In this document: one piece after another, positions 1 through 7,772 of the stretch
Numbering within the stretch: the stretch's first letter is position 1
Layout: each line of letters starts with the position of its first letter
DNA from: Aquimarina sp. Aq107
GTDB lineage: Bacteria; Bacteroidota; Bacteroidia; Flavobacteriales; Flavobacteriaceae
Assembly: GCF_943733665.1 (NCBI RefSeq)
Contig: NZ_OX030782.1
Coordinates: 3,024,501 to 3,088,500 of the forward strand
Direction: 5' to 3'
DNA: 64,000 nt
The notes under the pieces: generated by a model
Told to the model about the DNA's origin: nothing
Databases searched by the model: none
The model's input: only the letters and a program-made list of their open reading frames with translations
Made by a program: the position numbers and the translations under genes

Positions 1-309
1 AATCGCCTAAAATATTCATTAGAACAGATTAAATCAATAGCTGGAGAAAGAGAGGTTATGGTTTTTACAATTCCAGTATTAAGAGATATTCAAAATTATA
101 AAAAACATAAAAATAATCCTTTAGGTAAAGAAATGTCCGCTTTTTGTAAATCTACAGGAATCAAATATTTGGATCTTCTTTTAGAAACAGATAAGATTTC
201 CAAAAAAGATTCTGAAGAACAGTTTTTAACTTGTGATGGGCATTGGAGTAAAAAAGGAAATGTTTTTGCTAAAAAACATATCCAATCTTTTTTTGATTAT
301 TACAATTAA
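1..309 (+). CDS. SGNH/AlgX-type esterase, 3' fragment
   Basis: The reading frame is open from base 1, so this is the C-terminal ~102 residues of a gene that begins outside the window; the ATG at 58 is internal. The end contains Asp-Gly-His-Trp (residues C-DGHW-SKKGN), the position and form of the catalytic Asp/His block of SGNH hydrolases of the AlgX/AlgJ/DHHW kind, followed by a final helix. Such proteins add or remove O-acetyl groups on polysaccharides. The protein encoded at 3944-4930 ends in a comparable DPHLNKEG block, so both probably belong to the same glycan-decoration locus. The gene converges on the sulfotransferase with only 6 bp between stops. Family assignment rests on a short fragment and context. 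Confidence 0.6.
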   Translation, partial: NRLKYSLEQIKSIAGEREVMVFTIPVLRDIQNYKKHKNNPLGKEMSAFCKSTGIKYLDLLLETDKISKKDSEEQFLTCDGHWSKKGNVFAKKHIQSFFDYYN

Positions 310-315
310 TATCTA

Positions 316-996
316 TTACATATTAATCAATTGATTAAACAACTCGTATTCTTCTGGATATTTAGATGTATTAACATCAATGTACTGTGAGTTATTAATA
401 ATTTTTCCTTCTTTTATATTAGCACTAGGATCCCCACTGGTACCTGTAAAATTAAATGTTTCATATTCCGATTTAAGTGGTGTAGACATCTCTAAAAATT
501 CACATATCTTATCTAAAATTACATTTGGTGTACGCACTAACTCCTCAGAATTTATAACTAAACACTGATCATTAGATAATTTTTCTCTCAATTTTATTAG
601 ATAAGACATCCGATCATGATAATATTTTTTTGATTTATCATCTGACCACGGAGTATAATGTTTTTTAGTAAGTGCCATAATACTAGCTACTGACGGATCA
701 GGAGGTCGTGTCAGAATAATCACTTTAAGATTCTTCTTTAGAAAAATTTTTGAATTCGGAGTTTTCGAATTATGATTTATTTGATCTACATAGACTTTTT
801 TAAAAAAGTTGAGTGATCTATTCTTTAGTAAGGTCTTAGATTTCATATAAAGTAATTTTAAATTACTCTCATATACTGCATTACTTTCTCCAAGTCCCGC
901 CATAGTAGAATGTGATAAAAGAATATGAGTTAATAAAGAAGACCTACTCCTCATATGCCCCATTACGAAAATATATTCGATTCTTTTACTTGCCAT
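316..996 (-). CDS. Sulfotransferase family protein
   Basis: Probable cytoplasmic sulfotransferase that would move sulfate from PAPS to a sugar or other acceptor. The N-terminus has the phosphosulfate-binding loop shape (residues 12-22, MGHMRSRSSLL, after a beta strand) and residues 91-107 (KVIILTRPPDPSVASIM) look like the 3'-phosphate-binding segment with the usual R-P-S pattern. At 226 residues it is short but within the range of bacterial members. It starts with ATG directly before a hydrophobic strand. The next gene upstream on the same strand is APS kinase, which makes PAPS, and this pairing supports the assignment. The acceptor cannot be read from sequence; the surrounding carbamoyl- and acyl-transfer genes suggest an exported polysaccharide. 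Confidence 0.8.
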   Translation of the reverse strand: MASKRIEYIFVMGHMRSRSSLLTHILLSHSTMAGLGESNAVYESNLKLLYMKSKTLLKNRSLNFFKKVYVDQINHNSKTPNSKIFLKKNLKVIILTRPPDPSVASIMALTKKHYTPWSDDKSKKYYHDRMSYLIKLREKLSNDQCLVINSEELVRTPNVILDKICEFLEMSTPLKSEYETFNFTGTSGDPSANIKEGKIINNSQYIDVNTSKYPEEYELFNQLINM

Positions 997-1040
997 TATA
1001 GTGTGTGAGTTTATATTATATTCAAAAAAAGCAATTCTAT

Positions 1041-1583
1041 TTATAATTTTTCAGGTTCTGTTTTAATAAAACTATGCTCTATCATTTTTTTTAATGAGTT
1101 CTGATAATTTACTTTCTCAGTTTGTATATGCAAATCTGCCTGTTTAGGAGGTTCATATGGATCATCAATCCCTGTAAAATTTTTTATTTCTCCTTTTAGT
1201 ACTTTTTTATATAATCCTTTGGGGTCTCTTTCTATACAATCTTCAATAGAACAATCAACATAAATTAGTTTAAAATCAAAACCGCGACTTTCTATAAGTT
1301 TCTTAGCATCTAATCTATGGTCATTATACGGAGCTATAAGAGAAACAATAACACTGATTCCTTTCTTAAGATAAGAGATCGATAACTCAGCCGTTAACAT
1401 TAACTGCTTATGTCTATCTTCTTTACTAAACCCTAAATCACAGTGCAATGCCTTGCGAAGATCATCTCCATCTAAATGAAAAACTTTATTTTCTCTACTT
1501 GAGTAGTAATTTGTTAAACCTTTTCCCAAAGTAGTTTTCCCACTACCTGACAAACCCGTTAAAAGAATAAAAACTGGTTTCAA
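1041..1583 (-). CDS. cysC: Adenylyl-sulfate kinase (APS kinase)
   Basis: Phosphorylates adenosine 5'-phosphosulfate at the 3' position to give PAPS, the sulfate donor. Residues 10-18 are a Walker A loop (GLSGSGKTT), residues 39-58 carry the DGDDLR...GFSKEDR motif characteristic of APS kinases, and the later RDPKGLYKK and FTGIDDPYEPP segments are the substrate lid and C-terminal motifs of the family. Length (180 residues) is normal for stand-alone CysC. No ATP sulfurylase (CysD/CysN or Sat) is present in the window, so APS must come from elsewhere. It lies just upstream of the sulfotransferase at 316-996 and downstream of the carbamoyltransferase group, all on the minus strand, consistent with PAPS supply for glycan sulfation rather than cysteine synthesis. 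Confidence 0.95.
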   Translation of the reverse strand: MKPVFILLTGLSGSGKTTLGKGLTNYYSSRENKVFHLDGDDLRKALHCDLGFSKEDRHKQLMLTAELSISYLKKGISVIVSLIAPYNDHRLDAKKLIESRGFDFKLIYVDCSIEDCIERDPKGLYKKVLKGEIKNFTGIDDPYEPPKQADLHIQTEKVNYQNSLKKMIEHSFIKTEPEKL

Positions 1584-1633
1584 TTATGCTACTATTTTAA
1601 TTATTAAAATGATCGTTCTTTTTATATGTATTT

Positions 1634-1792
1634 TTAAAATAAAGAATAGACAAAGGGTGATACAACAGAATTCTCAGTGAAAACTAATAAAGCCCCTAAT
1701 AAAACCAAAACAATAATAATTGGGATCAACCAATACTTTTTTTGACGCATCAAAAACTTCAAAAACTCTAAAAATATCCCTGATTTATTCAT
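1634..1792 (-). CDS. Small DUF5989-type membrane protein (52 aa)
   Basis: A 52-residue gene that is easy to miss. Translation from the ATG at 1792 begins MNKSGIFLEFLKFLMRQ, then a lysine-rich turn (KKYW) and one strongly hydrophobic segment (about residues 21-38), ending SPFVYSLF. A short amphipathic start, a KK-x-W turn, LIPIIIVL, and a C-terminal P-F-x-Y-x-L-F is the layout of the DUF5989 family, which is known next to SxtJ and NodU/CmcH carbamoyltransferases. Its own stop is in frame and it sits directly between the SxtJ-like gene (2 bp away) and cysC, so it is in the same operon. Function is unknown; it is likely a single-pass inner-membrane subunit. Confidence 0.85.
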   Translation of the reverse strand: MNKSGIFLEFLKFLMRQKKYWLIPIIIVLVLLGALLVFTENSVVSPFVYSLF

Positions 1793-1794
1793 TG

Positions 1795-2202
1795 TTAATA
1801 TAATTTTTCATAATCGATACTTTCTTTTTTATCTATCCATCCAGTAGTCGTTTTTTTCTTATTTGTAATTCTTAAAACAAAAGTAATTGGAAAAAAAAGT
1901 AAGTAATACACTATCCCTAAAATAACAAAAGAACTGATTTCTCCCAAAATATTACCAACAAATAACCAAACGAATAGAAAAGGATAAAACAATATCGGTA
2001 GCAAAATTGTAATTATTGAAACTACCATAAAACTAATGGCTGTATTAGTTTGTTTTGCATTAAATATAAATCCATCTTTATATACAGAGACACAAAAAAT
2101 TAACAACAATAGTACTAACACTAATCCACCAAATTGTTGCTGCTTTCTTTTAGCACTACTATTATCCTGAACAATATCTATAACACCACTAATCCAACTC
2201 AT
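1795..2202 (-). CDS. SxtJ-family membrane protein
   Basis: Polytopic inner-membrane protein of about 135 residues with an N-terminal soluble stretch (MSWISGVIDIVQ), then four hydrophobic segments and a charged tail (TGWIDKKESIDYEKLY). The arrangement and the G-W-x-x-K ending resemble SxtJ, the small protein found with SxtI-like carbamoyltransferases. I chose the ATG at 2202, which overlaps the carbamoyltransferase stop by 14 bp; a GTG at 2229 would give a 9-residue longer protein with a larger overlap. The overlap suggests translational coupling. SxtJ has no established biochemical role; location beside the enzyme suggests it anchors or couples carbamoyl transfer at the membrane, which is inference. 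Confidence 0.75.
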   Translation of the reverse strand: MSWISGVIDIVQDNSSAKRKQQQFGGLVLVLLLLIFCVSVYKDGFIFNAKQTNTAISFMVVSIITILLPILFYPFLFVWLFVGNILGEISSFVILGIVYYLLFFPITFVLRITNKKKTTTGWIDKKESIDYEKLY

Positions 2203-3940
2203 ACTGTATTTGTTTAGAAAGTGTTTCACTCACATCCCTATTTCTTTCTTTGTATATTATATAATTACCTAATACCAGTATATCCATTTCTGTCTGAAAA
2301 AAACATCTCAACGCATCTAACGGAGACGCAACTATAGGTTCGCCTCTAACATTAAATGATGTATTAATCAATACAGGGCAAGACGTTTTATCTTCAAAAG
2401 AAGAAATTAATTGATGTAGTAATGGATTTTCTTCTGAAGAGAGTGTTTGAACTCTAGCTGTGTCATCTTCATGAATACAAGAAGGTATTTTTTCTTTCTT
2501 ATCACTTCTAAACGTAAAAAGCATGTATTTAGAAGATATACTATCAAAAAACCAGTCTTTAGCCTTTTCTTCTAACACTATAGGAGCAAAAGGTCTAAAC
2601 CCTTCTCTTTTTTTGATTCGCATATTCACATGCTTTTTCATATCACTATATAGCGGACTTGCCAAAATACTGCGATTACCCAAAGCCCTTGGTCCAAACT
2701 CCATTTTACCTTGAAACCAACCTATTATCTTTTTACCCTTAAGCTGATCCGAAACCTCCTCACATAACTCATCATCATTTACCAAACTATAATCAATCTG
2801 ATGTTCCTTTAAAACAGCTTCTATAGCATCATTATTATAACCAATTCCTAGATATGCTTGTTCTGGTAATGTATTATCGATATAAGTTCTTTCGTTTTTT
2901 AAATAATGATACCATCCCACAAAAGCTGCTCCCATTGCTCCTCCTCCATCTCCTGAAGCAGGTTGCACCCATATGTTTTTAAATATATCTTTTTTAAGTA
3001 ACTCTCCATTTGCTTTACAATTCAGTGCCACTCCTCCTGACAAACATACGTTTTTAGAATTAGTTACTTTCTTGGCATACTTAAGTAATTTTTCCATAAA
3101 GCCCTCTGTAACTGACTGTATAGAACTTGCGACATCACAATAAAACGATGTCATTTCTTCATTTGGTTTTCTTGCTAATTGTCCTAAAATGTCGCAAAAT
3201 GCTTTGTTAATTGTAGTTTTACCTTTATCAAATGAGAAATATTTAAGATCTAAATGTATTTCTGCCTGATCTGTAATTGTAACAAAATGTTTTAGAATTA
3301 ACTCCTTATAAATCGGTTTACCATACGGAGCCAATCCCATTAACTTATACTCTCCAGAATTAATTTTAAAACCGCAATACTGGGTAAATGCACTGTATAA
3401 AAGCCCAAAAGAATGTGGGTAATGTTGTTCTTTTAAGATTTTTACTTCATTATTGTTACCTAAGCCTATAGTGGTACAAGCCTTTTCTCCCACTCCATCT
3501 ATCGTAACTATAGCACTCTCAGAAAAAGGTGAAGAAAAGAAAGCTCCTGCTGCGTGTGCTTCGTGATGTTCAGAAAACAAAACGCTACCTGTAAATGCTA
3601 ATTCCTTTTTAATAATTGCGGGAATCCAAAGCTTGGTTTTTGTCCAAGATTTAATAGATTTTCTAAAAAAAGAAAAACCAAAAGGTGTGTTAGCTTGAAT
3701 AGAATTAATAATCCTATCAAATTTTAGAAAAGGTTTCTCATAAAAAACGACTACCTCGATCGATTCTATATCAATCCCTCCTTCTTTTAAACAAAATTCA
3801 ATTGCTTTTTTAGGAAATGAAGGATCATGTTTTTTTCTAGTAAAACGTTCTTCTTGAGCTGCAGCTATAATTTTTCCATTTTTAAGCAAACAAGCTGCCG
3901 AATCATGATAAAACGCTGAAATTCCTAAAATATAACTCAC
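2189..3940 (-). CDS. Carbamoyltransferase, NodU/CmcH family
   Basis: Transfers a carbamoyl group from carbamoyl phosphate, via carbamoyl-AMP, to a hydroxyl of a sugar or other acceptor. The N-terminal Kae1/YrdC-like fold is visible as MSYILGISAFYHDSAA (residues 1-16), with the metal-binding HHEAHA at about 125-130 and a later GDGGGAMGAA loop. The C-terminal domain shows FGPRALGNRSILASP, REGFRPFAPIVL and NTSFNVRGEPIV, all hallmarks of the family. 583 residues is full length. The next gene downstream (SxtJ-like) overlaps it and the SGNH protein upstream ends 3 bp before its start, so these form one operon. The acceptor is probably the same exported glycan modified by the sulfotransferase and esterase-like proteins. 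Confidence 0.93.
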   Translation of the reverse strand: MSYILGISAFYHDSAACLLKNGKIIAAAQEERFTRKKHDPSFPKKAIEFCLKEGGIDIESIEVVVFYEKPFLKFDRIINSIQANTPFGFSFFRKSIKSWTKTKLWIPAIIKKELAFTGSVLFSEHHEAHAAGAFFSSPFSESAIVTIDGVGEKACTTIGLGNNNEVKILKEQHYPHSFGLLYSAFTQYCGFKINSGEYKLMGLAPYGKPIYKELILKHFVTITDQAEIHLDLKYFSFDKGKTTINKAFCDILGQLARKPNEEMTSFYCDVASSIQSVTEGFMEKLLKYAKKVTNSKNVCLSGGVALNCKANGELLKKDIFKNIWVQPASGDGGGAMGAAFVGWYHYLKNERTYIDNTLPEQAYLGIGYNNDAIEAVLKEHQIDYSLVNDDELCEEVSDQLKGKKIIGWFQGKMEFGPRALGNRSILASPLYSDMKKHVNMRIKKREGFRPFAPIVLEEKAKDWFFDSISSKYMLFTFRSDKKEKIPSCIHEDDTARVQTLSSEENPLLHQLISSFEDKTSCPVLINTSFNVRGEPIVASPLDALRCFFQTEMDILVLGNYIIYKERNRDVSETLSKQIQYELD

Positions 3941-3943
3941 ACT

Positions 3944-4930
3944 CTACTCATTTATTAATAATGCCTTTTCTAAAAAAGTGCCCAAAACTTTTTGCCCCTC
4001 TTTATTTAAATGAGGATCGTTAAGATAATAAAGTCTTTTCTCTTTCGTATCTTTTTCTTGTAATTGTTCTAATGGGTTTAGTAAAGTCACATTTTTATAT
4101 TGTTGTACATCCAACGATGCTTTTTCAAAAAAACCGTATTCCGTTTTCTTAAATTCAGTTTCATCAGAAAACTTTGCTCCCAATTGACGCATACTATTGA
4201 AATAAAAAGAATTTAATTGCGAACAATGTGGGATAAAAACGATAACAATCTGAACATCAGTTGGAATTACTTCTATAAATTCTTTTAATTCATCAATCCA
4301 AATATTATATCGGTTTTCAAAACTCCCTTCAGCTGTTACTGATTTATATAAGTATGCTGAATCCGACTTAAAATATAATTTGCTTCGCTGATTATAATCC
4401 TTTACACTAAATCTTTGATCATTAAACGTCTTATTAATTGGTGCAACGCTCGATTTAAAATGCCCTAACCGATAATTGACATAAGAACTACTCAGAAACA
4501 TATCCGATATATCCCAGTATACATTTCTTATCAAGGATAATGCTTTATAATTCGTTAAATGATCGACATCTATAAGATCATTCCCTACATATACTTGATA
4601 GATAATATTTTTTGGCTGATATTTTTGTATACGACGATTTGCGAAAGTATTAACCTGCTTCACTCCTATTCCTTGTACACCAGAATTTATAAAAGTTTTA
4701 TTACTAACACTTCTTAAATACGTAACATAATTATTTGTTGTGGCAGAAAAAGAATCTCCAAACACTAAATAATCTATATTCTTAGATTCGATATCATTAG
4801 CATCATTTAGAGAAGTAAACTCTGTTTTATAAAAATCAATAACAGAAAATCGATACGATAGCTCAAATAGAAGAAACACAATAATCAGAATAATCATTGT
4901 TTGATATAACCATCTTAAAACTTTCTTCAC
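3944..4930 (-). CDS. Membrane-anchored SGNH-hydrolase-like protein
   Basis: 328 residues with one N-terminal membrane anchor (about residues 8-24, rich in I/L/V) followed by a probably periplasmic SGNH domain. Block I is LVFGDSFSATTN with the nucleophile Ser in GDSFS; a GVQGIGVKQ segment and IIYQVYVGNDLID supply the Gly and Asn blocks; the C-terminal DPHLNKEGQ carries the Asp and His. Such proteins act as acetyl-esterases or O-acyltransferases on polysaccharides. It starts the carbamoyltransferase-SxtJ-DUF5989 group. It resembles the truncated protein at bases 1-309 in its last block. Catalytic direction (transfer or hydrolysis) and substrate are not evident. Confidence 0.72.
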   Translation of the reverse strand: MKKVLRWLYQTMIILIIVFLLFELSYRFSVIDFYKTEFTSLNDANDIESKNIDYLVFGDSFSATTNNYVTYLRSVSNKTFINSGVQGIGVKQVNTFANRRIQKYQPKNIIYQVYVGNDLIDVDHLTNYKALSLIRNVYWDISDMFLSSSYVNYRLGHFKSSVAPINKTFNDQRFSVKDYNQRSKLYFKSDSAYLYKSVTAEGSFENRYNIWIDELKEFIEVIPTDVQIVIVFIPHCSQLNSFYFNSMRQLGAKFSDETEFKKTEYGFFEKASLDVQQYKNVTLLNPLEQLQEKDTKEKRLYYLNDPHLNKEGQKVLGTFLEKALLINE

Positions 4931-5006
4931 ACCTTGGAAAATTATCTAATTATGTTTCTAAATCTCACATGCTTGTAGCATAATCAGCAGCATAAATTGA
5001 AAAACA

Positions 5007-5513
5007 TCAAAATCGTAAAGAGTTCTTTTTCTCAAAATCTTCTTTAGTAATCGGCTTACCATTAATTGTGGTAGTATCCCAATCTTGTGTTATTTTCCAT
5101 ATACCATTGATCTTTTTTAATACAATATGGAATTGACCATAGATATATTGAGTTTTATCGTCTGTAGTAATCCCAATTTTATAAAAACCAACTTCATACG
5201 AAGTATCTTCATTGGTATGCCTACTATCGAACCAGAAATCAAGTTTTATTTGTGTATTACTTTCTTTAGAAGCTTCTAGACGTTCTACATTCTTACTCTT
5301 AAAAACATTCTTAGTATCAATACCTTCTGATGTAACACGTAATACATCATCTGCATATATCTCGTTTAATGATACTGCATCCAATGATTCATACGCTTTC
5401 TGGAACGGTTTCCAAACGGTTTGATCAATTTGCTTTTGGATTTCCGAACTACTCACCTGCCCAATCATAATGGAATTAAATAACATAAAAAAAGCAATAA
5501 AAATTCTAATCAT
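5007..5513 (-). CDS. Secreted SnoaL/DUF4440-like protein
   Basis: 168-residue exported protein: residues 1-19 are a signal peptide (MIRIFIAFFMLFNSIMIGQ). The mature part has an NTF2-like pattern: an N-terminal helix (WKPFQKAYESLD) leading into YADDVLRVT, then alternating strands and a final GIWKITQDWDT strand typical of DUF4440/SnoaL proteins that end in a W-K-I strand. Proteins of this fold bind small molecules or act as accessory domains; no catalytic residues can be assigned. It stands alone between the glycan locus and a terminator, with its own upstream AT-rich region. Confidence 0.6.
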   Translation of the reverse strand: MIRIFIAFFMLFNSIMIGQVSSSEIQKQIDQTVWKPFQKAYESLDAVSLNEIYADDVLRVTSEGIDTKNVFKSKNVERLEASKESNTQIKLDFWFDSRHTNEDTSYEVGFYKIGITTDDKTQYIYGQFHIVLKKINGIWKITQDWDTTTINGKPITKEDFEKKNSLRF

Positions 5514-5582
5514 AATATATGTATTTGGTAAAAGTATAAAGTTAAAACTTTCTTTAGTTTTAAGACTTAATTATTAACAAAC

Positions 5583-5610
5583 AAAAAATCCTGCTGTTAT
5601 AGCAGGATTT
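5583..5610 (-). terminator. Intrinsic terminator (minus strand)
   Basis: Perfect 10-bp arms AAATCCTGCT (5586-5595) and AGCAGGATTT (5601-5610) with loop GTTAT. On the minus strand the hairpin is followed by a run of T, so it ends transcription coming from the 5770-6312 gene before it enters the 5007-5513 gene. Confidence 0.8.
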
Positions 5611-5707
5611 ATATCAATATTATTCAAATAATTAATGAATGTTAAAATATCAGCCACAAATCAATGTAACTCGTTCTTAGTATTTATTCTTTATTCGTAC
5701 CGCTTAC

Positions 5708-5750
5708 TCATAGACCGCACAGATTACAAATCTGCGTTATCACATCCGAG
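5708..5750 (+). repeat. REP-like hairpin repeat, unit 1
   Basis: Contains the hairpin CAGATT-ACA-AATCTG at 5720-5734. It aligns with unit 3 (7804-7840): the loop ACA, the inner AA/TT pairs, the CG after the stem and flanking GAC/CAC are shared, whereas stem bases differ in a compensating way (CAGATT/AATCTG against CCCGTT/AATGGG). This covariation supports a repeat family selected for a folded hairpin. A nominal 68-codon open frame runs through it but has no protein-like features. Confidence 0.6.
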
Positions 5751-5769
5751 CGATAGGGTGCAAAATGTT

Positions 5770-6312
5770 TTAATGAGGGTTTCCTATCTTATCTATAATT
5801 TCTTTGGAGCATTTTTGAAAACAACTAAAACCTTTCTTTAATCGTTTTTTAGGTTTCATCTCGTAATACTCATATAAACAATAAATATCCATTTCTTCTA
5901 TCTCATTACCTCCTTCTAAATCCTTAAAAAGGATTATTTCTTGTTCTTTTAAATCTTTTATAAAATTATCTATATCTATAATATCAAAACCTCCTAAACG
6001 ATAAAATCTAGTATTCAGTAAATTAAATGCCAAATAAAATGAACAGCCTTTTTTATTCCTATACCAACCAACATCAGGCTTTTTTGACACAATCTTAATA
6101 AAAACAAAACTTGAGTACTTTGTCTTTAAGAAATAATGTTCCCTTTTATTTTCTAAATGATTAAGTATACTTTCTTTATTATCAATTCCTGTCAAATCAA
6201 CTGTAAGTAATTTTGCCTTAAAAACTAGTGATGTAGAATCTAATACTTTAATTTCTTGAGCATTTGAAAAAATGCTTAAACATAAAACTATTATAAATAT
6301 TATTTTTTTCAT
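5770..6312 (-). CDS. Secreted protein of unknown function
   Basis: 180 residues starting MKKIIFIIVLCLSIFSNAQ, a clear signal peptide with cleavage expected after Ala-Gln. The mature part has a mixed alpha/beta look with aromatic and charged residues, three Cys (KKGCSF, IYCLYEYY, FSCFQKC region) and no motif I recognise. It lies between two members of the hairpin repeat family and next to an insertion sequence, downstream of the RHS cassette. It may be an accessory or orphan immunity-type gene, but that is only context. The protein-coding status is supported by the signal peptide and coding-like composition. Confidence 0.6.
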   Translation of the reverse strand: MKKIIFIIVLCLSIFSNAQEIKVLDSTSLVFKAKLLTVDLTGIDNKESILNHLENKREHYFLKTKYSSFVFIKIVSKKPDVGWYRNKKGCSFYLAFNLLNTRFYRLGGFDIIDIDNFIKDLKEQEIILFKDLEGGNEIEEMDIYCLYEYYEMKPKKRLKKGFSCFQKCSKEIIDKIGNPH

Positions 6313-6337
6313 TTTTTAATCATCCCGTTTTTCAAAT

Positions 6338-6382
6338 TCTTCTGCTCCCTCGCTCCCGCTAGTCTGTGACTAGTGGCCTTCC
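6338..6382 (-). repeat. REP-like hairpin repeat, unit 2 (inverted)
   Basis: Hairpin CTAGTC-TGT-GACTAG at 6359-6373, read on the minus strand as arms around an ACA loop. On that strand the stem is followed by GCGGGAGCGAGGG, matching GCGCTAGCGAGAC after the stem of unit 3 on the plus strand. It is therefore the same family in opposite orientation. Its inner edge abuts the insertion sequence (left end at 6386). Confidence 0.6.
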
Positions 6383-6385
6383 TAT

Positions 6386-6410
6386 TGTCTTGTCCTGAAA
6401 TAGGTTTACA
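6386..6410 (+). repeat. IS left terminal inverted repeat
   Basis: 25-bp end of the insertion sequence, matching the right end at 21 of 25 positions after reverse complementing. Ends in GTTTACA on both sides. Confidence 0.85.
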
Positions 6411-6426
6411 CAAAAAGTGTGAAAAT

Positions 6427-6804
6427 ATGGAAAGATATTCAAAAACATCAACAACAAAATGGCAAAATAGGTATAGTGAAGAGTTTAAAGATTTCGTTTG
6501 CAACGAATTTTTAACAGGAACTTTAAAGCGAAAAACAATTGAAGATAAATATAATCTGGGTCACGGAACATTAACAAGCTGGTTAAAAGACAAAGGATAT
6601 GATTATACAAACCCAAGTATAGTATCTTTACCAGTAATGGCAAATCAATCAAATAAAACTTCAGACAACAAAAACGAATCTGTATCTCAATTAAAGAGGG
6701 AACTACAAGAAGCTCGATTATTGGCCGAAACTTACAGAAAAATGATTGAGGTTGCAGAACAAGAATTTAAAATAAGAATTGTAAAAAAGTCCAACACCAA
6801 GTAA
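6427..6804 (+). CDS. IS3-family transposase OrfA
   Basis: 125-residue DNA-binding subunit of the IS3 transposase. The N-terminal part (RYSEEFKDFVCNEFLTG, then TIEDKYNLGHGTLTSWLKDKGY) is the helix-turn-helix of transposase family 8/IS3 OrfA, followed by a C-terminal leucine-zipper-like helix (VSQLKRELQEARLLAETYRKM). The start is the ATG at 6427; a GTG further upstream lies outside the element and is not used. Near its 3' end is the slippery heptamer A-AAA-AAG in the right phase to shift a fraction of ribosomes into the orfB frame. Confidence 0.9.
   Translation: MERYSKTSTTKWQNRYSEEFKDFVCNEFLTGTLKRKTIEDKYNLGHGTLTSWLKDKGYDYTNPSIVSLPVMANQSNKTSDNKNESVSQLKRELQEARLLAETYRKMIEVAEQEFKIRIVKKSNTK
6783..6789 (+). 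promoter_or_regulatory. Programmed -1 frameshift site (A6G)
   Basis: The heptamer AAAAAAG is read as A-AAA-AAG in the orfA frame, the canonical X-XXY-YYZ slippery form of IS3-family elements. The orfB frame is open back through this site, so a -1 slip yields the OrfAB fusion transposase joined through VQHQVIQEM. I did not establish a downstream stimulatory structure. Confidence 0.8.
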
Positions 6805-6812
6805 TCCAAGAG

Positions 6813-7724
6813 ATGAAAACCCTTTATCCAAAAGTAAGTTTAGGCAGGTTCTGTCGATTACTTGGTGTTACCCGACAAGCATATTATCAGCATTTTTGGT
6901 ATCGAGAGCAACTAGCTTTCGAAGATGAATTAATTGTTTGTGAGGTCTTAAAAATCAGAAAGAACCATCGTCATATGGGAGGAAGAAAGTTATACGAGCT
7001 TTTACAACCCTTCTTATTGGAACATCAAATTAAGATGGGAAGAGATAGGTTATTTGATGTTTTATCTGCTAATCACTTATTAGTTAGACGTAAGAAAAAA
7101 CAAACAATAACCACAAACTCATTTCATAGATTCAAGAAGTATTCGAATCTTATCAGAGAACTTGTTCCTGAAAAACCAAATCAATTATGGGTTAGTGACA
7201 TAACTTATTGGAGAATTGAAACAGGCTTTGTGTATATAAGTTTTATCACAGATGCATATTCTAGAAAAATAGTTGGATATCATTTAGCTGGTAGTTTACA
7301 AACATCTGAGACAATCCAAGCGTTGAACATAGCAATATCGAATCTCAAAACAGATATTGATAGTACCTCTAAACTTATACATCATTCAGATAGAGGAACT
7401 CAATACTGCAGTTATGAATATGTGAAATTGTTAAAAAACAATAACATTGAGATTAGCATGACAGAAAATGGAGATCCCTTAGAAAATGCAATAGCAGAAA
7501 GAGTGAATGGTATTATAAAGGAGGAATACCTAAACGATTATCAAGTAGAAAACATACAAGAAGCTACAGAATTATTAGAAACTGTCGTGAAGTTATATAA
7601 TAACGAAAGACCACATATGAGTATAGGAAACCTTACCCCAAACCAAGTACATCAAAACAATATAAAAACTGAAAAACTATGGAAGAATTATTATATAAAA
7701 AATCCTATTATTGTAAACCAATAA
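6813..7724 (+). CDS. IS3-family transposase OrfB (DDE integrase)
   Basis: Catalytic subunit, 303 residues when started at the ATG 8 bp after orfA, though the active enzyme is probably the frameshifted OrfAB. An HTH_21-like segment (KNHRHMGGRKLYELL) precedes the rve integrase core. The catalytic triad is visible: Asp in WVSDITYW, Asp in HHSDRGTQY, and Glu in DPLENAIAERVNGIIKEEY, with the YNNERPHMSIG motif typical of IS3 near the end. The gene is full length without internal stops, suggesting a functional copy. Confidence 0.93.
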   Translation: MKTLYPKVSLGRFCRLLGVTRQAYYQHFWYREQLAFEDELIVCEVLKIRKNHRHMGGRKLYELLQPFLLEHQIKMGRDRLFDVLSANHLLVRRKKKQTITTNSFHRFKKYSNLIRELVPEKPNQLWVSDITYWRIETGFVYISFITDAYSRKIVGYHLAGSLQTSETIQALNIAISNLKTDIDSTSKLIHHSDRGTQYCSYEYVKLLKNNNIEISMTENGDPLENAIAERVNGIIKEEYLNDYQVENIQEATELLETVVKLYNNERPHMSIGNLTPNQVHQNNIKTEKLWKNYYIKNPIIVNQ

Positions 7725-7772
7725 TAGGATTAAGAATAAGTTGTAAATCTATTTTAGGATTAATATAAAATA

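Noticed and set aside
5700..5770. Possible tRNA fragment or attachment site near the hairpin repeat
   Set aside because: The sequence forms only one short hairpin and lacks a T-loop motif and acceptor stem; it matches the other two repeat units better.
5635..5841. 68-codon plus-strand frame
   Set aside because: It runs through a hairpin repeat and the 3' end of the 5770-6312 gene and has no protein-like features.
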